This document shows positions 21,266 to 28,612 of a DNA stretch of 33,229 nucleotides, in pieces (the first letter of the stretch is position 1; each line of letters begins with the position of its first letter). The notes beneath the pieces are model-generated. The model saw only the letters and a program-made list of their open reading frames with translations, was not told the DNA's origin and ran no database searches. The stretch is from Trichlorobacter sp. (GTDB lineage Bacteria > Desulfobacterota > Desulfuromonadia > Geobacterales > Pseudopelobacteraceae), in contig NZ_JAOTRZ010000014.1 in assembly GCF_030247655.1 (NCBI RefSeq), positions 1-33,229 of the forward strand, in the 5' to 3' direction. The position numbers and the translations under genes are program-made.

Positions 21266-21616
21266 ATGAACAAGTCTAAGTACATCGTTGTTACACAATT
21301 TCACGGCCTCGGGCGGATACACAAGGTTGATAGCGAGATTGAGCTAACTAGTGATGAAGCATCCGAGCTGGCCAGTTTTATCAAGCCTGCTGACGGCAGC
21401 GCCATGCCTGCCACCACCGCCCAGGATACCAGCCTCCAGAAACGGATCACCGAGCTGGAGGACGAGCTGCAAAAGCACCAGGAATCTCTGGCCACGTTGT
21501 TGGATGATCACGAGGCCATATTTGCCAACTACAAGCAGCAGATCGCCGACCTGCAGGCCGAAAACGAGCAACTGAAGGCAGCAGCAGCCAAGCCTGCCGC
21601 TAAAGGGGCCAAGTAA
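21266..21616 (+). CDS. Hypothetical phage structural-region protein with coiled coil
   Basis: 116 aa with AAGGAGGGGGG before the ATG. A small N-terminal beta-rich part (Y-I-V-V-T-Q-F-H-G-L-G-R) and a C-terminal coiled coil (about 55-105, L-E-D-E-L-Q-K-H-Q-E-S-L) with an Ala/Lys-rich end. It lies between capsid and DUF1320 and may be a minor head or connector protein. No family claimed. Confidence 0.68.
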   Translation: MNKSKYIVVTQFHGLGRIHKVDSEIELTSDEASELASFIKPADGSAMPATTAQDTSLQKRITELEDELQKHQESLATLLDDHEAIFANYKQQIADLQAENEQLKAAAAKPAAKGAK

Positions 21617-21619
21617 GTA

Positions 21620-22087
21620 ATGTACACCACAGCGGAGATACTCATCGAGAAGTACGGTGTTGACCATCTGATCAACCTCACCATCAAGCGCCCAACCGGT
21701 GAGGAGACCGAACCTGACTACACGGTGATCAACCGCGAAATCAGCCGGGTGGACGGCATTGTCAATGGGTATCTCCGCAGTCGTTATGCCCTGCCGCTGT
21801 CAGAGGTTCCACCAGAGCTGGCAGGCTATGCCGAGGATATGGCCATTGCCCGGATCTACGGCTGCATGCCGGAGCGGACGGTGCCGGAAGATGTGACCAG
21901 GGCAGCAAAGGAGGCGGTAGCCTGGCTGCGGGATGTGCAGAAGGGGCTGGCCACACTCAGTATTGAAACACTGCCCCCGGCCTCAACCGGAGCTGAACCA
22001 GGTACAACCGGCTTTTTCAAAACCAACAAGACCAGTGCCGATCGCATTTTCAGCGATTCAGTGTTTGATTCGTTTACAGGCCGCTAA
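21620..22087 (+). CDS. DUF1320 head-tail connector protein (Mu gp36-like)
   Basis: 155 aa. Family features: M-Y-T-T-A-E-I-L-I opening, V-N-G-Y-L-R-S-R-Y-A-L-P-L near 49-61, Y-A-E-D-M-A-I-A-R-I-Y near 69-79, and a C-terminal G-F-F-K-T-N-K-T with S-D-S-V-F-D-S. DUF1320 proteins are thought to join portal/head to tail. It follows the coiled-coil gene by 3 nt and precedes the gp37-like gene by 2 nt. The length is typical. Confidence 0.9.
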   Translation: MYTTAEILIEKYGVDHLINLTIKRPTGEETEPDYTVINREISRVDGIVNGYLRSRYALPLSEVPPELAGYAEDMAIARIYGCMPERTVPEDVTRAAKEAVAWLRDVQKGLATLSIETLPPASTGAEPGTTGFFKTNKTSADRIFSDSVFDSFTGR

Positions 22088-22089
22088 CC

Positions 22090-22620
22090 ATGGATTTTAT
22101 CAGCCCCATAGAAGACGCGATCATTGACCGGCTGCTGGCAAAAACAGGCAAGCGGGTACTGGTGCAGCCCTACCCGGATGATCCTGAGATCTATGAGCCG
22201 ACCCATGCAATCGGTGCCCTGCTGGTCCGCTACACAGAGGGCAATTACGGAGATACACGGGACACCAGCCTAGTTGTCCAGGACAGGGAAATGTTGTTTG
22301 AGGTCACCCTGGCCATGTGGAGCCTGCGGGGGAAGCAGGGCGGTATTTACGAATTCATGGAAACGGTGCGGGCGGGTCTGACCGGGTTTATACCGCCCAA
22401 CTGCAGTAAGAAGTTGACCCCGATCAGTGAGGGGTATGCAGGCCGTAGTTCCGGCCTCAAGATCAAGAACAGGCGGCTGTGGCAGTATCAGATCACGTTC
22501 AAGACAGAGACGCTGAACATAGAAATCCAGGAAGAGGAACCGGTGATCCTGGTCAAGCGGATCACGGCAATCAGTGAATTAACTAACGAGACGATTGTGG
22601 TCTCATCGGAGGTGCCGTAA
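22090..22620 (+). CDS. Gp37-like phage protein (Mu gp37 position)
   Basis: 176 aa. I-E-D-A-I-I-D-R-L near the start, Y-T-E-G-N-Y-G and a beta-rich core, with W-Q-Y-Q-I-T-F near 131-137, resembling the Gp37 family of tail-terminator/completion proteins. The location between gp36- and gp38-like genes agrees. Its stop overlaps the next ATG (TAATGG). Confidence 0.83.
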   Translation: MDFISPIEDAIIDRLLAKTGKRVLVQPYPDDPEIYEPTHAIGALLVRYTEGNYGDTRDTSLVVQDREMLFEVTLAMWSLRGKQGGIYEFMETVRAGLTGFIPPNCSKKLTPISEGYAGRSSGLKIKNRRLWQYQITFKTETLNIEIQEEEPVILVKRITAISELTNETIVVSSEVP

Positions 22621-22868
22621 TGGCAAACAAAACCTATCTGTACCAGGGGCCGGTTGCCACCGGCATTACCCTGCCGCCCAAAAAAGAGGGCGATACGCCG
22701 GATGAAAAACTGATGCACCCCGGCAAAACCTACAGCCTGCCGGAAGACAACGAGCGGGTCAAAACGCTGCTGGCCAAGGAGTACCTGGTTGAGCAGTCTG
22801 CAGATCCGGCCCCAGCCCAGGAACCGGCAAAAGCCGTAAAGGCAAAGGAGACCTCCAGTGCCAGCTAA
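22620..22868 (+). CDS. Small phage protein at the Mu gp38 position
   Basis: 82 aa. Short beta-like N-terminus with G-K-T-Y-S-L-P near residues 36-42, then a polar helix and an Ala/Pro/Lys tail. It overlaps the gp37-like gene by 1 nt and the sheath gene by 11 nt. Mu gp38-like proteins (DUF2635) are similar small proteins before the sheath; resemblance is general rather than exact. Confidence 0.65.
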   Translation: MANKTYLYQGPVATGITLPPKKEGDTPDEKLMHPGKTYSLPEDNERVKTLLAKEYLVEQSADPAPAQEPAKAVKAKETSSAS

Positions 22869-24105
22869 TTATTTACATGGTGTCGAAACCATTACGCTGG
22901 ATAACGGTGCCAAGCCTATCCGCGTGGTTAAATCTGCCGTTATCGGCATCGTCGGTACCGCGCCGATCCAGACGCTGGACGTGGCCAACCAGACCATTAA
23001 CAAACCGGTGTTGCTGACATCAGAGGTGGCTGCAGCCAAGTTCTTTGGCGCTGAGACTGCCGGGTACAGCCTGCCAACAGCGTTAAAGGCCGTGTTTAAG
23101 AAGGGCGCTGCCACGGTAATTGCCATTAACGTATTCAACCCGGCAACCCACAAAACCGGTTCCACCCCTGACCCGACCCTGGTCACCAATGCCGACATCA
23201 TCGGCACGGTGGATGCTGCCGGGAACCGCACCGGCATGCAGGCCTGGCTGAATACCTATTCGCTGTTCGGGTTCAAACCGAAAATTTTGATCGCCCCTGG
23301 CTGGTCGTTTCTGGCTGCCATCCGCACCGAGCTGGAGACCCTGGCCGGTCGGCTGCATGCCATTGCCTATACCGATGCACCGGTGGGCACCACGTTCCAG
23401 CAGGCCATTGAGGGGCGCGGACCTGCCGGTACCGTCAACCTGCAGACCTCATCGCGGCGCAGCATGATCCACTACCCTCACCTGCTGGTTTATGACGCGG
23501 TATCGGATGACAATGTGCTGCAGCCCTACAGTGCATTTGCAGCAGGTATCCGGGCCTATAAAGACCTGGAATTCGGCTACTGGTGGTCAAACAGCAATAC
23601 CCAGATTGACGGCATTGTGGGCACTGAACTGCCGTTGACCGGTGAAATCAACGACTCCACCAGCGAGATCAACCTGCTGAATGAAGTGGGAATCGTGACC
23701 GTGTTCAACTCATTCGGCACTGGTTTCCGCACCTGGGGCAGTCGCTCTGCAGCATGGCCGTCCGAATCCGGCCCCAATACGTTTGAGGCCTGTATCCGTA
23801 CCGGCGATGTGATCGGCGACAGCATTGAATACGCCATGCTTCAATTCATTGACCGGCCATTTAGCCAGGCATTTGTTGATTCTGTTACTGAGAGCGTCCG
23901 TTCATTCATGCGCAAACTGCAGGGCGATGGAGCCATCCTGGACGGCAACTGCTGGTATGACAAGGCAGATAACGAGACCACGGAACTGTCAAACGGTCAC
24001 GTCACGTTCCGCTATGACTACATGTGGCCACCCACCATGGAGCGTATTACGTTCATCCGCACGCTCAACCTGGATTACCTGTCCAGCATCGGAGGTAGCA
24101 ACTAA
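22858..24105 (+). CDS. FI: Contractile tail sheath protein (P2 FI-like)
   Basis: 415 aa from GTG at 22858 with AAAGGAG upstream. P2 FI/sheath features: V-K-S-A-V-I-G-I-V-G-T-A-P near 25-37, a Leu-rich K-A-V-F-K-K-G-A segment, I-L-I-A-P-G-W near 143-149, Y-W-W-S-N-S-N-T near 241-248, and the C-terminal I-E-Y-A-M-L-Q-F-I-D-R-P-F. It polymerises around the tube and contracts to drive the tube through the envelope, so the virion is a myophage. The stop overlaps the tube ATG. Confidence 0.95.
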   Translation: MPANYLHGVETITLDNGAKPIRVVKSAVIGIVGTAPIQTLDVANQTINKPVLLTSEVAAAKFFGAETAGYSLPTALKAVFKKGAATVIAINVFNPATHKTGSTPDPTLVTNADIIGTVDAAGNRTGMQAWLNTYSLFGFKPKILIAPGWSFLAAIRTELETLAGRLHAIAYTDAPVGTTFQQAIEGRGPAGTVNLQTSSRRSMIHYPHLLVYDAVSDDNVLQPYSAFAAGIRAYKDLEFGYWWSNSNTQIDGIVGTELPLTGEINDSTSEINLLNEVGIVTVFNSFGTGFRTWGSRSAAWPSESGPNTFEACIRTGDVIGDSIEYAMLQFIDRPFSQAFVDSVTESVRSFMRKLQGDGAILDGNCWYDKADNETTELSNGHVTFRYDYMWPPTMERITFIRTLNLDYLSSIGGSN

Positions 24106-24626
24106 TGGGACAGACATCAATTAAGCAGATCACCAACGCCAACGTGTACATCGACGGCAACTCGTTCCTCGGCAAAACCGAGGAAATCAAGATGCCGGAT
24201 GTGGTTGTGACCATGGCCGAGCATAAGGCCCTGGGCCTGGTGGGCAAGGTTGAACTGCCCTCCGGCCTGGATAAGATGGAGTCCACTCAGAAGTGGAACT
24301 GTCTCTACCCGGAGGTGTTGAAAAAAGCCGCCAACCCGTTTGCAGCGGTTCAGCTGCAGTGCCGCTCCAGCATGGAGACTTACACCGGCGCAGGCCGCAC
24401 CGAGCAGGTTCCAGTGGTGGTCTACATCACGGGCACGTTCAAGAAGTTTCCTGCAGGCAATTACAAGCAACACGACAACGTTGAGGCCGAGACCAGTATG
24501 TCGGTCACCTACCTGCGGATCAGCATGGACGGTAAAGACATTATTGAGGTGGACGTGCTGGCCAACATCTACAAGGTGGACGGCGTGGACCTACTGGAAG
24601 CCTACAAAGCAAACATCGGAGGGTAA
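24105..24626 (+). CDS. FII: Tail tube protein (P2 FII-like)
   Basis: 173 aa. I-T-N-A-N-V-Y-I-D-G near residues 9-18, V-E-L-P-S-G-L-D-K-M near 49-58, and a C-terminal D-V-L-A-N-I-Y-K-V-D-G. It matches the P2 FII tube family in length and order after the sheath. It forms the inner tube of the contractile tail. Confidence 0.93.
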   Translation: MGQTSIKQITNANVYIDGNSFLGKTEEIKMPDVVVTMAEHKALGLVGKVELPSGLDKMESTQKWNCLYPEVLKKAANPFAAVQLQCRSSMETYTGAGRTEQVPVVVYITGTFKKFPAGNYKQHDNVEAETSMSVTYLRISMDGKDIIEVDVLANIYKVDGVDLLEAYKANIGG

Positions 24627-24629
24627 GGG

Positions 24630-24944
24630 ATGAAGGTTACGAAGGTTGAAAGCGGCAAACCGTCGCTGAAGGTTGAGGAGGTGGAGATCAGACAGCCGCT
24701 GGTTGATGATCTACTGAGGGCGGAGCGGATTGCAGGCAAGGCTGAAGGCCTGGCGTTTATGCTGGCGCTGTTGTCACAGGTGGGAATGTTTGACGGTAAA
24801 GCGCTACCGCCTGAAGAGCTGGAGAGGCTGTCGAGCAAGGATTTTTTGGACATATCCAAAGATTTGGAACTGTCGGGTACTCAGACCTTGCCGACCGGGT
24901 CATCTACCTCACCCGAGAAGGCAAGTTCAGAGAAGAGCGCATAG
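24630..24944 (+). CDS. E: Tail assembly chaperone, short form (P2 gpE-like)
   Basis: 104 aa. Charged, helical: I-R-Q-P-L-V-D-D-L-L-R-A-E-R-I near 21-35, and L-P-P-E-E-L-E-R-L near 59-67. Position between tube and tape measure is that of P2 E. A slippery T-TTT-TTG (24842-24848) in its 3' half permits a -1 shift to a longer E+E' product; the unshifted reading ends at 24944 after a Ser/Thr-rich tail. Confidence 0.85.
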   Translation: MKVTKVESGKPSLKVEEVEIRQPLVDDLLRAERIAGKAEGLAFMLALLSQVGMFDGKALPPEELERLSSKDFLDISKDLELSGTQTLPTGSSTSPEKASSEKSA

Positions 24945-25030
24945 GGCGTATGACACTGCCGGAGCTGGATTACTGGATACGGCATGTTGACGGGTACATC
25001 AGGGAGTTAAACAAAAGGCTGGAAAATTAG
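24630..25030 (+). CDS. E': Tail assembly chaperone, long form by -1 frameshift (E+E')
   Basis: Joined reading 24630-24848 plus 24848-25030, 133 aa. The frame -1 to E is open from before the slippery site to TAG at 25030, with a well-formed protein tail (D-L-A-D-R-V-I-Y-L-T-R, W-I-R-H-V-D-G-Y-I-R-E-L). In P2 a programmed -1 frameshift at T-TTT-TTG makes E+E', a chaperone for the tape measure. Here the same heptamer lies at the equivalent place. The minus-strand membrane gene shares only its last 4 nt. Confidence 0.82.
24842..24848 (+). other. Programmed -1 frameshift slippery heptamer T-TTT-TTG
   Basis: Six T and one G aligned to the E frame as T-TTT-TTG, the exact X-XXY-YYZ form and the same heptamer described for P2 E/E'. 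After slippage the next codon is GGA at 24848. Confidence 0.82.
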
Positions 25031-25206
25031 GGGGACGGCTCTTTACGGGCCGTCAGTCCCTGCCAGAGTCCCTGGATGGAGCCAAACACCACGCCAATCA
25101 GTAACAGAGCCAACAGAATGCCCAAGCCACACAGAACCAGCACCAACAGCGGCGGGAAGAAACAGCCTGCTAAAAGCAGTATGAAGAGTAAGCCAACGAT
25201 CCACAT
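25027..25206 (-). CDS. Small membrane protein with lipobox-like motif, minus-strand moron
   Basis: 59 aa from ATG at 25206. Nearly all hydrophobic: a first segment (3-14) ending L-A-G-C (Cys15, a lipobox match), then F-F-P-P-L and a second long hydrophobic span (19-43), then a short basic tail T-A-R-K-E. It runs against the tail operon, between E' and the tape measure. A near-consensus promoter reads into it from 25240 and would start transcription at about the ATG, implying a leaderless message. The upstream ATG at 25224 would lie ahead of the -10 and is rejected. Expression in the lysogen and a membrane role such as superinfection exclusion are inferred; HK97 carries an exclusion membrane gene beside its tape measure. 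Confidence 0.72.
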   Translation of the reverse strand: MWIVGLLFILLLAGCFFPPLLVLVLCGLGILLALLLIGVVFGSIQGLWQGLTARKEPSP

Positions 25207-25212
25207 GGCATC

Positions 25213-25240
25213 AGTATAACACAAAGGGAAACAATGTCCA
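25213..25240 (-). promoter_or_regulatory. Near-consensus promoter for the minus-strand membrane gene
   Basis: On the minus strand, TGGACA (25240-25235, 5 of 6) and TATACT (25218-25213, 5 of 6) are 16 nt apart. Predicted start about 25206, which is the gene's ATG. The -35 overlaps the first codons of the tape measure gene. Confidence 0.7.
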
Positions 25241-27831
25241 CATCCAGCGCAATGACCATAGCTTTGACCTTTAAGGCTATTGATCTGTTAACCGCTCCAT
25301 TGAAAAAGATCAATGAGCAGGTTGCAGGCGTTGGTACGGCTGCAAGTGGATCTGCAGGCAAAACCGGAGGGCTAACCACCGGCTTGAATAACAACACCCG
25401 TGCTGCAACAGGTCTGGGTGCAGCCGTAGCCCGCACCGCCCAGAAGTTTACTCAGTCGTATGATGCCATGATCGCCAAAACCAAGCAGCTGTCGGAAAAA
25501 ATGAAAGAGGCCGGAGATCGCTCACAACTGGGAGCTGCAGCCAGCGGTGCCGGAGTGATTAAATCCGTTTCTGCCTTCAAGGATCTGGAAGCTGCCCAGA
25601 CCAGCCTGCAGGTCGCCATGATGGAAAAGGGTGGTGTGGTTAACCAGACGGATTATGCCGCGTTATCAGCCCAGGCCAAACAGTTTGGCAAAGACTACAT
25701 GGGCAGTAGTGAAGGTTTTTACAAGATGTTCCGCGTACTCCAGGAACAGGGGATTAAAACAAAAGATATCCTGTCCGGTACCGGCAAGGCAGTTGCTGAT
25801 TTCGCCGCCGTTACCGGTGAGGAATTTAACGATTCGGCGTTAAAGATCGCCAAGTTTCAAGATTCCTTTGGCATTCTGGCCAAGGATATGCCGCAGTTCA
25901 CCGACCAGCTCTCCAAGGCAAAGTTTGCGTTCGGCCTGGATACCACCGAGGTCTACTACGCCATGCCGTACCTTTCCGGCGCACTTAAACAGGTGGGTAT
26001 GCAGGGTCTGGAGGCGTCTAATAGCGTACTTCGGATGGCCGGAATCATGGGGCAGGCCGGAATACCAGCCAGCCAGATCGGCGAGTCACTGAACCAGGTC
26101 TTTAACCGTATGGCTGATTTCAACACCCGCCTCAACAAGAAGTCTCCCCAGATGGAAGAGATCAGGGAAATTTTAAAAGGCAGCGGCATTGAGCTGAACT
26201 TCTGGGACAAAAACGAGAAGTTTGCCGGTGTTGAAAACATGATTGCCCAATTTGAGAAGCTGAAGGGGTTAACAGACCGGCAGAAGATTGAAATTGGCAA
26301 GAAGCTGTTTGGGGATGTAGGCGGTAAGGCGGTTGCCATTTTCTCAGAGAAAGGCGTGAAGGGGTGGAGAGAATCTGAAGAGGCTATGAAGCGTCAGGCC
26401 GCGCTGTCTGAGCGGATTGCAGCCATCCAGAAAACACTGGCTTTTTTGTGGGATAGTTTCACCGGTACGGTTAAGACCTTTGTCGCCGCCATCGGTGAGG
26501 CGATAACCAACAGCACCGGCCTGAAAGCTATTCTAAGCAAACTGAACGATGCCTTTGATTTTGCAAGTAAGTGGATAGAAAGTCATAAAAAAATAGCTGG
26601 GCTTATTGGCCTGACCATGGCTGCAACCGCTGCCCTGACTGCCGGTGTGGTTGCCCTGGGTACTGCCGTTATGGTGGGTGGCTCTGTACTGTCCGCCTAC
26701 GGTAGCGGCCTTAGTGTTATCAAATTTGCTGCAGGTCCGGCTGCCCGTGAAATCAAACTGCTGGTACTGGCCATGCGCGGCATGAGCGCCGCACAGGTGC
26801 AGCGGGGCATGTTCGGTGAGATCATCAGCGGCGCTCCCGTTGCCCGGTCGGGCATTATGACCATGACCGCCGCCATCCGCCTATTCAATATCTCCATGCT
26901 GTTAAACCCGGTTGGCCTGGCTATCGCGGCCATAGCCGCTGGAGCTCTTCTGGTTATTGCCTATTGGAATCCTATTAAAGCGTTCTTTAAAGGCGTTTGG
27001 CAGGGCCTTAAAGAAGGCTTCGCCCCGTTAAAATCTATGTTCGCTGGACTCGGTATCTCCGGCAAATCAATTATGACTACGATTGCTCCGGTAATCGGCT
27101 TTTTGAAACAGCTGGGCGTGCCCCTGGAATTCACTGGCAGCACCTTAAAAAAAGTGACGTCCGCAGGTGCTTTGTTCGGCAAAGTCATGGCATTCAATAT
27201 CAAAGCGGTTTTCGCGCCCATAACAATCCTCGGCAAGCTCATAGGTTGGCTGGCATTTGTTTGGTACACAGCCTTTGAAAAGATGCACAACGCCATAATG
27301 TTGTTGTTTAGAAATCCTAAACAGTTCTTTCAGGGCGGCGCCAATATTATCAAAAATATCTGGGAAGGCATGAAAAGCCTGATCAATAAGCCAATCGAGA
27401 CCATGAAGGGCTTGGCAAACCGCCTCCGTGGTTTCCTGCCGTTTTCCCCTGCTAAAGAAGGTGCCCTGCGGGACATCAACCGGGTGCGCCTGGTTGAAAC
27501 CATTGCAGAGAGCATAACGCCTGCGCCAATGGTACGGGCCATGAAGGCCGCTACCGCTGCCACCATGATTGCAGCTGCCCCGGCAATGGGCATGGCCCAG
27601 CCTGCAGACAATACCAGCCGCCCTGCAGTGGCCAGTCTGGCCCGACCTATCTCTGCAGGTCAGGGCAGCGGTGGAATAACCATCCATTTTGCCCCGCAGA
27701 TTACCGTCCAGGGCAACGGCGATCCGGCTGCGGTCAAGGGTGCGGTTATGGAGGCAACAAAGGTCAGCCAGGCTGAGCTGGAGCGGATGATTGAACGGAT
27801 CATGGCGCAGAAACAACGGAGGTCATTCTAA
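25234..27831 (+). CDS. T: Tail tape measure protein (P2 gpT-like)
   Basis: 865 aa with AAAGGGA before the ATG. The N-terminal half is helical with K-K-I-N-E-Q-V-A-G-V-G and the TP901-type core (F-K-D-L-E-A-A-Q-T-S-L-Q near 110-121). Hydrophobic spans near residues 452-487 and 555-577 may insert into the host membrane. The C-terminal part has the K-F-F-P-F-S-P-like motif (L-P-F-S-P-A-K-E-G-A-L) typical of tape measures. It sets tail length and helps DNA entry. Length suggests a mid-sized tail. It overlaps the -35 of the reverse promoter at its start. Confidence 0.93.
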   Translation: MSTSSAMTIALTFKAIDLLTAPLKKINEQVAGVGTAASGSAGKTGGLTTGLNNNTRAATGLGAAVARTAQKFTQSYDAMIAKTKQLSEKMKEAGDRSQLGAAASGAGVIKSVSAFKDLEAAQTSLQVAMMEKGGVVNQTDYAALSAQAKQFGKDYMGSSEGFYKMFRVLQEQGIKTKDILSGTGKAVADFAAVTGEEFNDSALKIAKFQDSFGILAKDMPQFTDQLSKAKFAFGLDTTEVYYAMPYLSGALKQVGMQGLEASNSVLRMAGIMGQAGIPASQIGESLNQVFNRMADFNTRLNKKSPQMEEIREILKGSGIELNFWDKNEKFAGVENMIAQFEKLKGLTDRQKIEIGKKLFGDVGGKAVAIFSEKGVKGWRESEEAMKRQAALSERIAAIQKTLAFLWDSFTGTVKTFVAAIGEAITNSTGLKAILSKLNDAFDFASKWIESHKKIAGLIGLTMAATAALTAGVVALGTAVMVGGSVLSAYGSGLSVIKFAAGPAAREIKLLVLAMRGMSAAQVQRGMFGEIISGAPVARSGIMTMTAAIRLFNISMLLNPVGLAIAAIAAGALLVIAYWNPIKAFFKGVWQGLKEGFAPLKSMFAGLGISGKSIMTTIAPVIGFLKQLGVPLEFTGSTLKKVTSAGALFGKVMAFNIKAVFAPITILGKLIGWLAFVWYTAFEKMHNAIMLLFRNPKQFFQGGANIIKNIWEGMKSLINKPIETMKGLANRLRGFLPFSPAKEGALRDINRVRLVETIAESITPAPMVRAMKAATAATMIAAAPAMGMAQPADNTSRPAVASLARPISAGQGSGGITIHFAPQITVQGNGDPAAVKGAVMEATKVSQAELERMIERIMAQKQRRSF

Positions 27832-28388
27832 TGGCCACCCCGTTTGTGATGCTGGGCACCATCGGCTATGCCAAGCTGACCAGCCCCACGTCCATGGACC
27901 TGACCCAGGGTTGGACCTATGCCGAGCATCAGGTAGTAGAGGGTAAGCCGCTGCTGCAGTTTATGGGTGCCAACCTGGACGGTTTCAGCATGACGTTCCT
28001 GTTCCACGCCTCATTCTGCATCCCGCAAAAGAGCTATGATGCCCTGGTTGCGCTGGCTAATGCCCACACTGCATTCCCATTGATCCAGGGTAACGGCAGG
28101 TACCTGGGGCGGTTTGTGATTACTGAACTGTCCCGTACAGCACAGATGGCTGCTGGTGACGGCACGCTGTTGTCGATTGAGGTTAAGGCCACCCTGAAGG
28201 AATACGTTGATAAGAAGCCCCTGGAGACCAAGACGAAGGTGGCCAAGGCCAAGGCCCCGGCCCGGAAGAAAGCAGGCAAGAGAAAGGCCAAGGTTAAAAA
28301 GGCGGATGTACCGCAACTGACCGCTGCCAGCCGTGCTGCAGGCTATACGCTGGTTAACAAAAAGACCGTGGTGAGGCAAAAAGCGTGA
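27831..28388 (+). CDS. U: Tail protein U (P2 gpU-like) with a basic C-terminal insert
   Basis: 185 aa. P2 gpU pattern: M-L-G-T-I-G-Y near 7-13, W-T-Y-A-E-H near 28-33, G-A-N-L-D-G-F-S near 46-53, and G-R-F-V-I-T-E-L near 93-100. Residues 128-158 are an unusual run of Lys, Ala and Arg (T-K-V-A-K-A-K-A-P-A-R-K-K-A) not expected in gpU. gpU caps the tail terminus and the family is near 160 aa; the basic segment may be an insert. Overlaps the X gene by 4 nt. Confidence 0.9.
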   Translation: MATPFVMLGTIGYAKLTSPTSMDLTQGWTYAEHQVVEGKPLLQFMGANLDGFSMTFLFHASFCIPQKSYDALVALANAHTAFPLIQGNGRYLGRFVITELSRTAQMAAGDGTLLSIEVKATLKEYVDKKPLETKTKVAKAKAPARKKAGKRKAKVKKADVPQLTAASRAAGYTLVNKKTVVRQKA

Positions 28389-28612
28389 GCCAGATCATTG
28401 AGGTCATAGAGCATATCACAGTTGATGGTGACCGCTGGGATAACCTGGCATGGCAGTATTACGGCGATGCCAACGCCTATGAGCAGATCATTGCGGCTAA
28501 CCCCGAGGTAATGATCATCCCAATTCTGCCGGGCGGCATCAAACTACTGATCCCGGTCATTGAAGAAGACGAAACCGAATCAACAACGGAGCTGCCACCG
28601 TGGAAGCAATAA
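28385..28612 (+). CDS. X: Tail protein X (P2 gpX-like, LysM-type)
   Basis: 75 aa from GTG at 28385, overlapping U. LysM-like pattern: D-G-D-R-W-D-N-L-A-W-Q-Y-Y-G-D near 14-28, then A-A-N-P-E and the closing G-G-I-K-L-L-I-P. P2 gpX is a small tail protein, possibly peptidoglycan-binding. Length normal. Overlaps D by 13 nt. Confidence 0.92.
   Translation: MSQIIEVIEHITVDGDRWDNLAWQYYGDANAYEQIIAANPEVMIIPILPGGIKLLIPVIEEDETESTTELPPWKQ

Noticed and set aside
24730-24990. 86-aa ORF in the third frame over E/E'
   Set aside because: Neither the E frame nor the -1 frame; no start signal, basic/Trp/Cys-rich like a shadow.
25034-25054. Stem GACGGCTC/GGGCCGTC at the end of the minus-strand membrane gene as a terminator
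   Set aside because: Stem is fair, but the following minus-strand sequence is CCCCTAATTTT, a poor T-run; not called.
27145-27816. 223-aa minus-strand ORF in the tape measure
   Set aside because: Lies wholly within the tape measure gene with no promoter or ribosome site.
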